Assembly: GCA_963806045.1 (NCBI GenBank)
Contig: CAWDWP010000009.1
Coordinates: 47,672-111,671 of the forward strand
Length of the DNA: 64,000 nucleotides
DNA from: DATCHW01 sp963806045
GTDB taxonomy: Bacteria; Bacteroidota; Ignavibacteria; Tepidaquicellales; Tepidaquicellaceae
Direction of reading: 5' to 3'
In this document: positions 38,407 to 47,952 of the stretch, one piece after another
Numbering within the stretch: position 1 is the first letter of the stretch
Layout: every line of letters begins with the position of its first letter
Program-made: the position numbers and the translations under genes
Notes under the pieces: generated by a model
Seen by the model: only the letters and a program-made list of their open reading frames with translations
Database searches by the model: none
What the model was told of the DNA's origin: nothing

Positions 38407-41196
38407 ATGTTGATTAAACCCAATGTCATGAATTATAATTACTATCTAAGGTGTTTTTTATTGTTTTTATTTTTATATCCCGGAATTAATTTCTCGCAGG
38501 AAAAAGAATCTAACGAAACTCCCGAAACGATTATTCAACGGGACCTTTTTATACGAGAGAGACGGGCGGGAGGTCCGGGAAAAATATTGCCTGACAATGC
38601 TTACACAAATGCTATGGAGCATAAACGAAATATGATTACGGCAAGCCAGCTTAACGACAATGTTATGTCGAATTTCTGGGTAAGTGTTAATCCAAATGGA
38701 ATGCTTTATAACCGCACAGGAGTTAATTATATCTCGGGAAGAACAAATTCAATTGCATTTATTCCTTTAAACCCAAATACAATTTATATTGCTGCTGCTG
38801 AAGGGGGAGTTTGGAAAACTACTAATGGCGGGATTTCCTGGACTGCATTGACAGAAGGCCTTTCTTCATTAGCGAGCGGTTCGATTATTGTTGATCCTTC
38901 GAATCCAAACAATTTATATTACGGAACAGGTGAATTAAATTTCTCCCTGGATAGTCAATACGGCGATGGAATATTTAAATCTACAAATGCGGGATTAACC
39001 TGGACAAAGATTGCAACAACTGCTACCGTTGGTTCATATGTTTCACAACTTGCTATTAACCCTGTAAATACTCAAATTATATACGCGGGAACAAGTAACG
39101 GGTTATATAAATCAACAAATGCAGGAAACAGCTGGACAAGACAAGGAGCGTTTACATATGTAATGAGTGTGATAATAGACCCAGTAAATACACAGGTAAT
39201 ATATACATCATTTGGTGGTACTTCTGCGGGTGCCATTAATAAGTCAACGGATGGAGGGAGTACATGGACTACACTTACGAATGGATTACCTGCTTCTGGC
39301 AAGGGAAGAACTCAGCTTGCGATGGCGCCAAGTAATAATTTAATTATCTATGCAAGTATTGCAAGCAGTTCGACCAGCAGTTTGCTTGCGTTATCACGTA
39401 CAACCGATGCAGGGAACAGTTGGACAACTATGAATACATCTACCAATTATCTTGGTGGTCAGGGCTGGTATGACAATGCCATAGTCGTCAAGCCATCTGA
39501 CGCTAATTCGGTTTTGGTCGGCGGGATTGATATATATATCTCTACAAACGGGGGAACGACCCTGACACAGAAGAGCTGGTGGGCTGCGACAAACTCTAAT
39601 CAGTTTTCGCACGCTGATATACATTATTTAGCTTATAACGGAACAGTTTTGTATTGCTGTTCGGACGGGGGAGTATATAAATCCACAAATGACGGGAATA
39701 ACTGGACAGACCTTAATGCGGGACTCTCAACATTACAATATCAAAGTGCCGATTTTGACCCGACCAATATTTTAAAAATGTACGGGGGCTGTCAGGATAA
39801 TGACAAAGAAACAACGACAGATGGCGGAATAAACTGGGTACAAAGAACTACCGGAGACGGAGGATATACAATCGTTGACCCTGTAAATACAAATTACATT
39901 TATAGCCAGTATGTTAATGGTACCCTCTATCGTTCTAACAATTCAGGAGTAAGTTTTTCAAGTATCAGACCAACTAGTTCATCGGGTGGATTATTTTATA
40001 ACCCATTTGAAATTGCTCCCGGTGACCACAATACTATTGTTTATGCTCAGGCAGACGTTTGGAAAACAACTTCGGCACAGACAGTAAACTCAAGCGGATG
40101 GACGCAAATTGCAACTACTGCAACTGTCGGTGGCAGTGTATCTGCAATAGGAATAAGCCCGATTTCAATTAATAAAATTTATATAGGAACTTCCGGCGGC
40201 AAAATAATGGTAACTACAAATAACGGAACAAACTGGTCATCCAATACAGGATTTCCTTATGTAACTGATTTTGTAGTTGACACTTTGAATGATAATATAT
40301 GCTATGCAACGTTTGGCGGTGCCGCCAATAATCAGGTACAAAAGACTACAAACGGAGGTGTAAGCTGGACAAATATTTCTTCGGGTCTTCCCAATATATC
40401 GGCTAATAGTATAATTTTAAAAACCTCTGCACCGAGAGCTGTAATTGTAGGAATGGATGCAGGAGTGTATTATACAACTAATGAAGGAGCTAACTGGGTC
40501 AGCTATAATACCGGATTACCTAATGTTACGATATATGACCTGAAATATCATATGACAGTATCCGGTGGAATTATAATGGCGGTAACACATGGAAGGGGAT
40601 GCTGGACCATTTCCGACACGCCGCTTCCCATATTACTGGCTTTTTTTAATTATGCAATCAATGAGAATTCGGTAACATTAAAATGGGCTACACAACAGGA
40701 AATAAATAACAGCGGATTTGATATTGAAAGAAAAAAATCAGGTGAAGCAGTAAGTGAATGGAGTAAAATCGGATTCATTCAGGGTAACGGAACTACACAT
40801 GAAACAAAATATTATTCGTTTAAGGATGAAATACTATCAACGGGTTCGTACAATTACAGACTAAAACAATATGATTATAACGGGAATTATGAAATCTTTG
40901 ATTTATTTGAGGCAGTCTCAATAAATCCACCTGGAAAATTTTCATTACAACAAAATTATCCAAACCCGTTCAATCCTATATCAAAAATCAAATATCAAAT
41001 AGCAAAAAGTTCACTAGTTAATTTAATTGTTTTTGATGTTATGGGAAAAGAAATTGCTAACTTAGTAAATGAAAAACAAACTCCCGGATTTTATGAAGTA
41101 ATTTTTGATGGGAGTAATTTTGCATCAGGAACATATTTTTATAAATTGAAAGCCGGCGATTTTATTGAAACAAAGAAAATGATTCTACTGAAATAG
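38407..41196 (+). CDS. Large VPS10/sortilin-like BNR propeller with T9SS sorting domain
   Basis: From the ATG at 38407 (an ATG at 38428 is also plausible) the product is 929 residues. A signal peptide (CFLLFLFLYPGINFSQ) is followed by a short charged pro-region and a long propeller with the phrases VWKTTNGGISW, IFKSTNAGLTW, LYKSTNAGNSW and NKSTDGGSTW alternating with DPSNPNNLYYGT-type strands; this is the sortilin/VPS10-like arrangement seen in xyloglucanase-like and other surface proteins. A fibronectin-III-like segment at about 740-840 (EINNSGFDIERK ... YNYRLKQYDYNG) and the sorting domain (NYPNPFNPISKI ... MILLK) close it. There is no frameshift. Its glycan or protein target is unknown. 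Confidence 0.88.
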   Translation: MLIKPNVMNYNYYLRCFLLFLFLYPGINFSQEKESNETPETIIQRDLFIRERRAGGPGKILPDNAYTNAMEHKRNMITASQLNDNVMSNFWVSVNPNGMLYNRTGVNYISGRTNSIAFIPLNPNTIYIAAAEGGVWKTTNGGISWTALTEGLSSLASGSIIVDPSNPNNLYYGTGELNFSLDSQYGDGIFKSTNAGLTWTKIATTATVGSYVSQLAINPVNTQIIYAGTSNGLYKSTNAGNSWTRQGAFTYVMSVIIDPVNTQVIYTSFGGTSAGAINKSTDGGSTWTTLTNGLPASGKGRTQLAMAPSNNLIIYASIASSSTSSLLALSRTTDAGNSWTTMNTSTNYLGGQGWYDNAIVVKPSDANSVLVGGIDIYISTNGGTTLTQKSWWAATNSNQFSHADIHYLAYNGTVLYCCSDGGVYKSTNDGNNWTDLNAGLSTLQYQSADFDPTNILKMYGGCQDNDKETTTDGGINWVQRTTGDGGYTIVDPVNTNYIYSQYVNGTLYRSNNSGVSFSSIRPTSSSGGLFYNPFEIAPGDHNTIVYAQADVWKTTSAQTVNSSGWTQIATTATVGGSVSAIGISPISINKIYIGTSGGKIMVTTNNGTNWSSNTGFPYVTDFVVDTLNDNICYATFGGAANNQVQKTTNGGVSWTNISSGLPNISANSIILKTSAPRAVIVGMDAGVYYTTNEGANWVSYNTGLPNVTIYDLKYHMTVSGGIIMAVTHGRGCWTISDTPLPILLAFFNYAINENSVTLKWATQQEINNSGFDIERKKSGEAVSEWSKIGFIQGNGTTHETKYYSFKDEILSTGSYNYRLKQYDYNGNYEIFDLFEAVSINPPGKFSLQQNYPNPFNPISKIKYQIAKSSLVNLIVFDVMGKEIANLVNEKQTPGFYEVIFDGSNFASGTYFYKLKAGDFIETKKMILLK

Positions 41197-41221
41197 AAAG
41201 AGGAATCTTAAAAAAAGTTTA

Positions 41222-42547
41222 ATGGAACTATTTGATGATAATAATCCTGTTGTAATCGATGCAAGTTTGATACCTCTTGCTGAGCGAATGAGGCCTAAAA
41301 CACTGAACGAGTTCGTAGGGCAGAAACATCTTGTCGGTGAAGGCAAACCTGTAAGACTAATGATAGAGAAAAATGATATTTCATCTATGATATTATGGGG
41401 TCCTCCCGGAGTTGGGAAAACAACACTTGCGTTATTGATTTCCAGGCTGGTTAGTACTGAGTTTATACAGCTTTCGGCAGTATCATCCGGGGTTAAAGAT
41501 GTGAGGGAGGCAATTGAAAAAGCAACATACAATTTAAAAGAGAAAAAAAGAAAGACAATATTATTCATTGATGAAATTCACAGATTCAACAAGGGTCAGC
41601 AGGATTCGCTTCTTCATAGTGTTGAAAAAGGTAAAATAATTTTAATAGGGGCTACGACAGAAAATCCATCGTTCGAAGTTATTTCTCCCCTGCTGTCAAG
41701 ATGCCGCGTTTACGTGCTTGAAGAATTAGCAAAGGATGATTTTCTTTTTATAATATCTAATACACTGCAGAATGATATTATCCTTAAAGAACAAAAAATT
41801 GAAATACCGGACAAAGATTTCCTTATATTGCTATCCGGAGGTGACGGGAGAAGATTGCTTAACGGAATTGAGCTCGCAGTTAAAATATCAAAGCCCGGCA
41901 AAGACGGCAAAATAATTCTGACAAACGATATTTTCAAGGAAGCTTTTCAGACAAAATATATAAAGTACGACAAAAATCAGGAAGAGCATTACAATATTAT
42001 ATCGGCATTTATAAAAAGTATTAGAGGAAGCGATCCGGATGCTGCTGTCTACTGGATGGCAAGGATGTTAAAAGGCGGAGAAGATCCGAAGTTCATTGCG
42101 AGAAGAATGATTGTGCTTGCATCAGAAGATATAGGAAATGCAGACCCGTATGCATTAACGATTGCAACAAGTACTTTTACTGCTGTAAATTATATCGGAA
42201 TGCCTGAAGCAAGAATTGTCTTGGCTCAATGTGCGACTTATCTTGCAAGCTGTAATAAAAGTAATTCCTCTTATATGGCTATAGACAAAGCTCTTGCTGA
42301 TGTGGAAGCGTTACCTGATTTTGATGTTCCTATTTACCTGAGAAATGCTCCGACTAAGCTAATGAAAGAATTGAATTACGGAAAAGATTATAAATACGCC
42401 CATAGCTTTGATAAACACTTTGTTGACCAGGATTATCTTCCGGAGCAATTAAAAGATAAAATATATTATGACCCTACCGAATTCGGAACAGAAGCAAAGT
42501 TTAAGAAACGATTAGATGAACTGTGGAAGAAAAGAAAGAAAAAGTAG
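41222..42547 (+). CDS. rarA: Replication-associated recombination protein A (AAA+ ATPase)
   Basis: RarA/MgsA is a clamp-loader-like AAA+ ATPase acting at stalled replication forks. The 441-residue protein has Walker A GPPGVGKT (60-67), Walker B ILFIDEIHR (113-121), sensor 1 TTEN (145-148) and the arginine finger in SPLLSR (Arg160). The N-terminal LAERMRPKTLNEFVGQ is diagnostic, and the C-terminal half has the RarA-specific helical/tetramerisation region (GSDPDAAVYWMARML, RRMIVLASEDIG). It begins 25 bases after the large propeller gene and may share its transcript. Confidence 0.95.
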   Translation: MELFDDNNPVVIDASLIPLAERMRPKTLNEFVGQKHLVGEGKPVRLMIEKNDISSMILWGPPGVGKTTLALLISRLVSTEFIQLSAVSSGVKDVREAIEKATYNLKEKKRKTILFIDEIHRFNKGQQDSLLHSVEKGKIILIGATTENPSFEVISPLLSRCRVYVLEELAKDDFLFIISNTLQNDIILKEQKIEIPDKDFLILLSGGDGRRLLNGIELAVKISKPGKDGKIILTNDIFKEAFQTKYIKYDKNQEEHYNIISAFIKSIRGSDPDAAVYWMARMLKGGEDPKFIARRMIVLASEDIGNADPYALTIATSTFTAVNYIGMPEARIVLAQCATYLASCNKSNSSYMAIDKALADVEALPDFDVPIYLRNAPTKLMKELNYGKDYKYAHSFDKHFVDQDYLPEQLKDKIYYDPTEFGTEAKFKKRLDELWKKRKKK

Positions 42548-42640
42548 AAGAGTAGAAAGGTTAAAAGGTCAAAAAGATGAAAGGTAGAAAAGTAGAAAGG
42601 TTGAAAAGTGGAAAATGTTGGGGGGATGGGGATCCAGAAA
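42548..42640. repeat. AAAGTAGAAGG-type low-complexity spacer
   Basis: About 75 bases of imperfect repeats (gtagaaaggt, aaaaggtca, gatgaaaggta) lie between convergent rarA and serS. They end in a partial C6/G6-type fragment (ggggggatgggg at 42620-42631). Similar strings occur at 47769-47835 and 51690-51840. Confidence 0.7.
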
Positions 42641-42679
42641 ATACTTCCAACATTAAATTTTATTATTTCTAAATCAATT

Positions 42680-43957
42680 TTATTTTATCACATCGAAGCC
42701 GGTGTATTTTCGTAACACTTCCGGAACAATAATACTTCCTTCGGCGGTCTGATTTGCTTCAAGCATAGCAACCATAAGGCGGGATGTAGCAAGTCCTGAA
42801 CCGTTGAGTATATGGACTAATTCGGTTTTAGTTTTTTTGTTTTCAAGATTTTTCTTGTATCTTATTTTTGCTCTTCGGCTCTGGAAATCAGTGCAATTGC
42901 TTACCGATGATGCTTCCAGCCATTTATCTTCAGCATAAGACCAGACTTCAATGTCATAGCATTTACTCGCAGAAAATCCTATGTCGCCTGTGCAAAGTTC
43001 AATAATGCGGTAATAAATTCCCAGTCCTTCAAGAATGGCGCAGGCATCCTTAAGCATCTTTTCCATTTCGTTATAAGAAGTTTCGGGTGTGCAAAAATTT
43101 ATTAATTCAACTTTGTTGAACTGATGAACTCTAAGGAAACCTTTTGTATCTTTCCCATAGCTGCCTGCTTCACGCCTGAAACAATTAGTAAATCCGCAAT
43201 ATTTTAAAGGAAGATCTTCGGATTTAAGAATTTCATCACGATGAATATTAAGTATAGGTACTTCGGCAGTGGGAATTGCAAACAAATCATCAATTGTAAT
43301 ATGATACATATCTTCTTCGAACTTAGGTACTTTCTCTGCGGCTTCCATCGATGCTCTGTTAACAAGAATCGGTGTCATGACTTCGCGGTAACCTTTCGAA
43401 ATATGTGTGTCTAGCATATAATTAATCAGCGCACGTTCAATTGTAGCGCCTTTACCTTTGTATAAAGGAAAGCCGCTTCCTGTTATCTTTGCCCCGCGTT
43501 CAAAATCGAGTATATCCAGTTTTCCGGAAAGTTCAATATGGTCTTTAACCGGAAAGCTAAAGGTTTTTTTCTCACCGTGGATTTTAACTTCAACATTTTC
43601 TTCTGCCGATTTTCCAAGCGGTATTCCATCTGCGGGAAGAGCAGGAATGTAGTAGAGATAATTTTCAATTTCGGTTTCGAAATCTCTGAGTTTTTGATCA
43701 AAATCTTTAATATCGTCGGATACTTTTTTCATTTCTGCAATTTTATCATCGGCATTTTGTTTGTTTTTTTTCATTTCGCCGATTTCGGTTGATACTTTAT
43801 TTCGCAGCTCTTTAAGTGCTTCACTTTTCTGAACAATTTCAAGCCGCCTTGAATCAATTTCCTGAATCTTTTCGATGATTCCGGTATCTTCATTTCGAAG
43901 TTTTAATTTTTCTATAACAAATTCCGGATTTTCTCTGATTAATTTAATATCTAACAT
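42680..43957 (-). CDS. serS: Seryl-tRNA synthetase
   Basis: This class II synthetase charges tRNA-Ser and tRNA-Sec. The 425-residue protein has the N-terminal coiled-coil arm (residues about 1-110, rich in Lys and Glu) and class II motifs: FTNCFRREAGSYGKDTKGF (motif 2) and NGSGLATSRLMVAMLEAN (motif 3 with its Arg). Length is normal and there is no lesion. It is last in a likely minus-strand operon after the reductase gene (21-base gap), an unusual partner for a carbohydrate gene but common enough in dense genomes. Confidence 0.97.
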   Translation of the reverse strand: MLDIKLIRENPEFVIEKLKLRNEDTGIIEKIQEIDSRRLEIVQKSEALKELRNKVSTEIGEMKKNKQNADDKIAEMKKVSDDIKDFDQKLRDFETEIENYLYYIPALPADGIPLGKSAEENVEVKIHGEKKTFSFPVKDHIELSGKLDILDFERGAKITGSGFPLYKGKGATIERALINYMLDTHISKGYREVMTPILVNRASMEAAEKVPKFEEDMYHITIDDLFAIPTAEVPILNIHRDEILKSEDLPLKYCGFTNCFRREAGSYGKDTKGFLRVHQFNKVELINFCTPETSYNEMEKMLKDACAILEGLGIYYRIIELCTGDIGFSASKCYDIEVWSYAEDKWLEASSVSNCTDFQSRRAKIRYKKNLENKKTKTELVHILNGSGLATSRLMVAMLEANQTAEGSIIVPEVLRKYTGFDVIK

Positions 43958-43978
43958 AATTGTTTATTAATAATTTTT

Positions 43979-44872
43979 TCACATTCCTAATTGTATCTTT
44001 AATAAGCTGAGCGCCTCAAATGTACTCATTGGTTTAAAGTCCAGGTCTGCTTCAGCTTTAAGGGTTATCAATCCTGACTTTAATGGTCTCAGTGCAGGCT
44101 GATTTAAATCTTTCGTCTTTATTCTGTTTACCTTATTCCTGTCAAATTTAAATACATCACAGAAAATTAAAGCAAATTCAATTCTTGAGATTATATCTTT
44201 ACCCGCAATATTATATATTCCTTTTCTTTTCTTCTCGATTATTTTTAAAGTTCCATAAGCTAAATCATCAACCATCGTATTGTTACTAATCTGGTCATCA
44301 ACAATATTTACAGGTTCACCTATTTTTAATTTATCAAACAGCCACAATGCAAAGTTCTGTTTAACCTTTACGCCCAGACCAAATAAAACAACAGTCCTGA
44401 GAATTGAAAAATCAATTCCACTTGCCAGTAATGCATTTTCACTTGCAAGCTTTGACCGTCCATAAAAGGAAACCGGGTTTGGGGTTGATTCCTCGGTATA
44501 AGGTCCATTTTTCCCGTCAAAGACGTAATCGGTTGAATAATGTATAACCCTTGCATTACTTATCCTTGAAGCTATGATAAGGTTTTTAACCGCATCTACA
44601 TTAAGTTTCCAGCACAGTTCTCTTTCTGTCTCGCATTTATCAACATCGGTGTATGCCGCACAATTAATAATTACATCCGGCATTATATTATGGGTGAATT
44701 TTTTCAATTCGTCCCGCTGAGTAATATCAAGAGGATAGTATTTGCTTTCAGTGTAGAAGTGGGGTTTGTCTTCAACTGATGAAATTATTATTTCATAATC
44801 CGTCTCTCGTTTAAAAAGATTAGTAACTGCCTGACCTAATAATCCGTTCGCTCCTGTAATGAGAATTTTCAT
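43979..44872 (-). CDS. dTDP-4-dehydrorhamnose reductase-like SDR protein
   Basis: This extended short-chain dehydrogenase has the NAD(P) motif TGANGLLGQ (7-15), NCAAYTDVDKCE (70-81), the YSTDYVFDG segment (112-120) and the catalytic Tyr137/Lys141 in YGRSK. These are hallmarks of RfbD/RmlD, the last step of dTDP-rhamnose synthesis. The 297-residue length fits. No rmlABC genes are adjacent, so it could act on another NDP-sugar or be a RmlD-like protein of different function. The gap to the upstream kinase gene is 4 bases, so translation is probably coupled. Confidence 0.85.
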   Translation of the reverse strand: MKILITGANGLLGQAVTNLFKRETDYEIIISSVEDKPHFYTESKYYPLDITQRDELKKFTHNIMPDVIINCAAYTDVDKCETERELCWKLNVDAVKNLIIASRISNARVIHYSTDYVFDGKNGPYTEESTPNPVSFYGRSKLASENALLASGIDFSILRTVVLFGLGVKVKQNFALWLFDKLKIGEPVNIVDDQISNNTMVDDLAYGTLKIIEKKRKGIYNIAGKDIISRIEFALIFCDVFKFDRNKVNRIKTKDLNQPALRPLKSGLITLKAEADLDFKPMSTFEALSLLKIQLGM

Positions 44873-44876
44873 TTAA

Positions 44877-45812
44877 TTACTTTAATTTATGCAATTCGTG
44901 TATCCCCTCTATAGATGTTTTGCGGGATGCTGTTCTGTTTGCAAAATATAAACTTTTAATAAAATCATTATTTTTTAAATAATCCAGAAAAAATGAAGCG
45001 GCGAATACATCCCCGCATCCGGTTGTATCTGCAAATTGCCGGTTTTCAATTGCCCGTATGTCATGTTTATCGAGGTCAAGAAATTTTTCGCTGAAAAGTT
45101 TTTTCTCTTTTTTGGAATAGCCCGAAACTCCATCAATACCGCGGGTAATAATTAAACCTCTGACACGGCTCCGGTTGTCCAGCAGTATTTCTTCTGCTAT
45201 TTCATATTCAAGCCTTTTGACCTTTGACAGGGATGCAATTTCGAATTCGTTCATCTGCAAAGTATCGGTGCTTGTGCACCATTCCTGATAATTTTCTAGA
45301 TGAGTGTGTTCCCTTGTTCCGTCAGGGTTTGTTTTCATTACAAGATTATGCAGATCCATATGTATCAATCCGCTGAAATCATTTCGCAGATTCTTAATTG
45401 TCTCCAGCTCAATATCTACTCCGGAAATCATATTAATAAGAATGCCATCCACACCCGGCAGGAACTTTTCCAAATCTCTGTATGCAAGTGTATAAGTCGG
45501 ATCAGTAGAGGATTCAAGTCTCGCACTCTTTCCCGAATTATATACATTATAGTAAAGATTGACTTTCCTTGTGGGGTGACTTACTTTATATATCCCGTCG
45601 ATATTAATATTTTCATGTTTTTTTAAAATATCTGTTATATTATCATATTCATCATTACCAAGGTTCATAACGGGAAAAATTTCATCTCCGGAGCTAGCAA
45701 GCACCGACAGAGATATAACGGAATATAAAATTCCTCCATAGCTGTGTATTTTTTCTCCGTTAGCCTTGTGAATAACATCAACACAAGGTTCGCCAATAAC
45801 AATATATTTCAT
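44877..45812 (-). CDS. PfkB/ribokinase-family sugar kinase
   Basis: The 311-residue protein begins YIVIGEPCVDVIHKANGE with a following GG (YGGILY), the N-terminal PfkB sugar-binding region. It carries the second PfkB signature ADTTGCGDVFAASF, with the catalytic base Asp267 in GCGD. The substrate is not determined by the motifs; with the RfbD-like gene directly after it, a role in activated-sugar or polysaccharide metabolism is plausible. It is intact and the second gene of the presumed porV-like / kinase / reductase / serS operon. Confidence 0.87.
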   Translation of the reverse strand: MKYIVIGEPCVDVIHKANGEKIHSYGGILYSVISLSVLASSGDEIFPVMNLGNDEYDNITDILKKHENINIDGIYKVSHPTRKVNLYYNVYNSGKSARLESSTDPTYTLAYRDLEKFLPGVDGILINMISGVDIELETIKNLRNDFSGLIHMDLHNLVMKTNPDGTREHTHLENYQEWCTSTDTLQMNEFEIASLSKVKRLEYEIAEEILLDNRSRVRGLIITRGIDGVSGYSKKEKKLFSEKFLDLDKHDIRAIENRQFADTTGCGDVFAASFFLDYLKNNDFIKSLYFANRTASRKTSIEGIHELHKLK

Positions 45813-45868
45813 AAGGATATAAGTATAAATTAAACTTTCTATATCTGCAATTCAAAAATCTTCAGAAC

Positions 45869-46753
45869 CTATTCAAACGCTTTTCCCATTGATTGCCTGT
45901 TTTCCTTTTTTCCTTTAATACCGCCAAAATTTACCGTGAATGTTCCCTGATGAGTGAGCCCAAGATCAGGAGAGTTATAAAGAGCATAATCGAGCTGGAA
46001 AAGGTTATAACTAAAACCTATTCCGAAAGTAAATGTTGCCGGTTCGGTGCCGACCCCTGCACGCACATCAACGTAATCAACCGGGCAATACTCCATTCCT
46101 GCTCTGACTGATACCGGATACCTAACATCCTTTTCCGCTTCCAATACAAAGTTAAGATTTTCTTTTGGAACTAATGAAAATCCCGTTCTATAAACCTGTG
46201 CGATTTTTTCCTTTGAAATACCTATTGTTGAACCGGAAATATTTTTCCCGAAAAAGCCCCATCTCAGGTATTTTGTGATGTAAGCCATTAAACCTGCATC
46301 GATTGCTATTGAAGATGCTGAATTACCTGCGTTATAGTCATCTTTTATTTTCAGATTATAATAGTTCAGATTCAGTCCGTAAAACATCTTTTTTTTATAG
46401 TTTCCTCCATAAGACAAGCTAATACTTATTTCGTGATAAAGGTCAAAGCCATAATTTTTGATTCCGATACCGAGAGTTCCGAATTTGAAAGGTTCTGCAT
46501 AAGTTAATGCCGAAGTGGATAATTCTTTAAGACCGAATGGAGCAGGACTGTAAAAAGCAGAGAATTCCCTGTATTTCATCTGCCCCAAACCGGAGGGATT
46601 GTAAAAAATTGCAAGAGAATTATCGGAAATCGACGTAAAAGCACCATTCATACCAACCGCACGTGCTCCAATATCGGTAAACTCAAATTGTGCATTTGAA
46701 ACATTCATGAGAAAAAAGGATATAAGAAGTATATATAACTGTCTTAAAATCAA
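45869..46753 (-). CDS. PorV/PorQ-family outer-membrane beta-barrel protein (T9SS)
   Basis: The 294-residue protein has a signal peptide (MILRQLYILLISFFLMNVSNAQ from a TTG start) and the family signature GARAVGMNGAFTSISDNSL followed by FYNPSGLG. The rest consists of alternating strands ending in a typical barrel C-terminus (GTFTVNFGG and a charged tail). PorV shuttles T9SS substrates to the surface attachment complex and PorQ is related; PorV/PorQ-family members are often multicopy in Ignavibacteria-type genomes, so exact assignment is open. It fits with the many sorting-domain proteins nearby. It is divergent from the PorD-like gene. Confidence 0.85.
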   Translation of the reverse strand: MILRQLYILLISFFLMNVSNAQFEFTDIGARAVGMNGAFTSISDNSLAIFYNPSGLGQMKYREFSAFYSPAPFGLKELSTSALTYAEPFKFGTLGIGIKNYGFDLYHEISISLSYGGNYKKKMFYGLNLNYYNLKIKDDYNAGNSASSIAIDAGLMAYITKYLRWGFFGKNISGSTIGISKEKIAQVYRTGFSLVPKENLNFVLEAEKDVRYPVSVRAGMEYCPVDYVDVRAGVGTEPATFTFGIGFSYNLFQLDYALYNSPDLGLTHQGTFTVNFGGIKGKKENRQSMGKAFE

Positions 46754-46835
46754 GTTAAAATGTGTATAAAAGAGATATTGAATTGATTATTTTAACAAAG
46801 TATATAAATTTATAATAAATTTTATTTAAAAGAGA

Positions 46836-47768
46836 GTGAAAAAACTTAAATTATTTTTGATATTTCCGGTAATTTTTTTATTATTAGTATTTCCGAAAGG
46901 TACTAAGGCACAGGATTTTGAAGTTTCTGTTGTTATGGATATGACTTCGCTCTCCAACGATGTTAAGGATAAACTTAAAGATTTAAAACAACAGGTTGAA
47001 GATTATTACAATAGAAATAAATTTGCCGATGGTGAAATTTATAAGATTAAAGCTACTATTCAGTTTAGCTTCAGGGGCTCAGATGGTTTTGATGGATATG
47101 ACGCACAGATTTTTATTGCAAGTCAAAGAATAATTGATACAAAAGATAAAAAATTAAATCCCCGGTATTCTACACTTTTCAGATATCTGGATGAAAGATG
47201 CTCTTTTTCCTATAACCGTTCGTTACCCTTCATTTTCAATGCTGTAAGATTCGATTCCTTCCTGAGCTTACTGGATTACTATGCCTTTATAATGCTTGGG
47301 TATGATGCAGATTCATTCTTCCCGGTTAAAATTTTTCCGCAAAAGTGCGGTACTGCATATTTCCAGAAAGCCCTTGATATCTGTAACAAGCCAATGACGA
47401 ACAGAAACGGATGGTCAGAAACCGGCGGCGGTTCGAAGCCATCAAGATTGCAGATAGTTCAGGAATTGCTCAATTCGAAATTTGTTGATTTTCGAAATGC
47501 TATCTTTGAATACCAATGGGACGGGCTTGATTCACTTCCATATACAAAAAACGCATATAATCACATTCTGAATGCGCTGGAAGCAATTTCTAAAATCAAA
47601 AAAAACGAACCCAAAACATATGCAATAGATATGTTTTATGAAACGAAAAATCAGGAAATTGCGGATATGTTTTTAACTTATGGTAGTAAAAGTATTTATG
47701 ACAGACTTATAATCCTTGACCCGGCACATCAACGGATTTATGAAGATGCTAAGAAGAACGCGAAATAA
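46836..47768 (+). CDS. DUF4835 family, T9SS protein PorD-like
   Basis: The 310-residue protein has a signal peptide (1-25, ending TKAQ) from a GTG start with AAAGAGA before it. The body matches DUF4835: an early VVMDMTSLSND ... YYNRNKFADGE region, then DLKxQV, DERCSFSYNRSLPF, FDSFLSLLDYYAFIMLGYDADS, a NGWSETGGG loop, and a C-terminal LDPAHQRIYEDA. To my recollection this family is annotated as PorD in type IX secretion, but its mechanistic role is poorly defined. It is divergent from the PorV/PorQ-like gene with an 80-base spacer. Confidence 0.82.
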   Translation: MKKLKLFLIFPVIFLLLVFPKGTKAQDFEVSVVMDMTSLSNDVKDKLKDLKQQVEDYYNRNKFADGEIYKIKATIQFSFRGSDGFDGYDAQIFIASQRIIDTKDKKLNPRYSTLFRYLDERCSFSYNRSLPFIFNAVRFDSFLSLLDYYAFIMLGYDADSFFPVKIFPQKCGTAYFQKALDICNKPMTNRNGWSETGGGSKPSRLQIVQELLNSKFVDFRNAIFEYQWDGLDSLPYTKNAYNHILNALEAISKIKKNEPKTYAIDMFYETKNQEIADMFLTYGSKSIYDRLIILDPAHQRIYEDAKKNAK

Positions 47769-47835
47769 GGCTGAAAAAAGTTAAAAGGTATAAAGGTTAA
47801 AAAGTATAAAGGTTAAAAGGTACAAGAGTTAAAGT
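47769..47835 (+). repeat. AAAAGGTTAAAAAGT-type low-complexity string after porD-like gene
   Basis: Irregular repeats of taaaaggt, ataaaggt and aaaaagt cover about 65 bases directly after the stop codon. They are related to the strings at 42548 and 51690. No terminator stem is visible. Confidence 0.65.
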
Positions 47836-47952
47836 AAAAACCTCTCATTTTTAAATTCCGAATTGTTGAAAATGTCTGCCTGTTTATCATTCTTTCTCAT
47901 TTTAAAATTCAGTAAATTGCAGAATAATTCGAAAATTTAACCTTAAACTACT

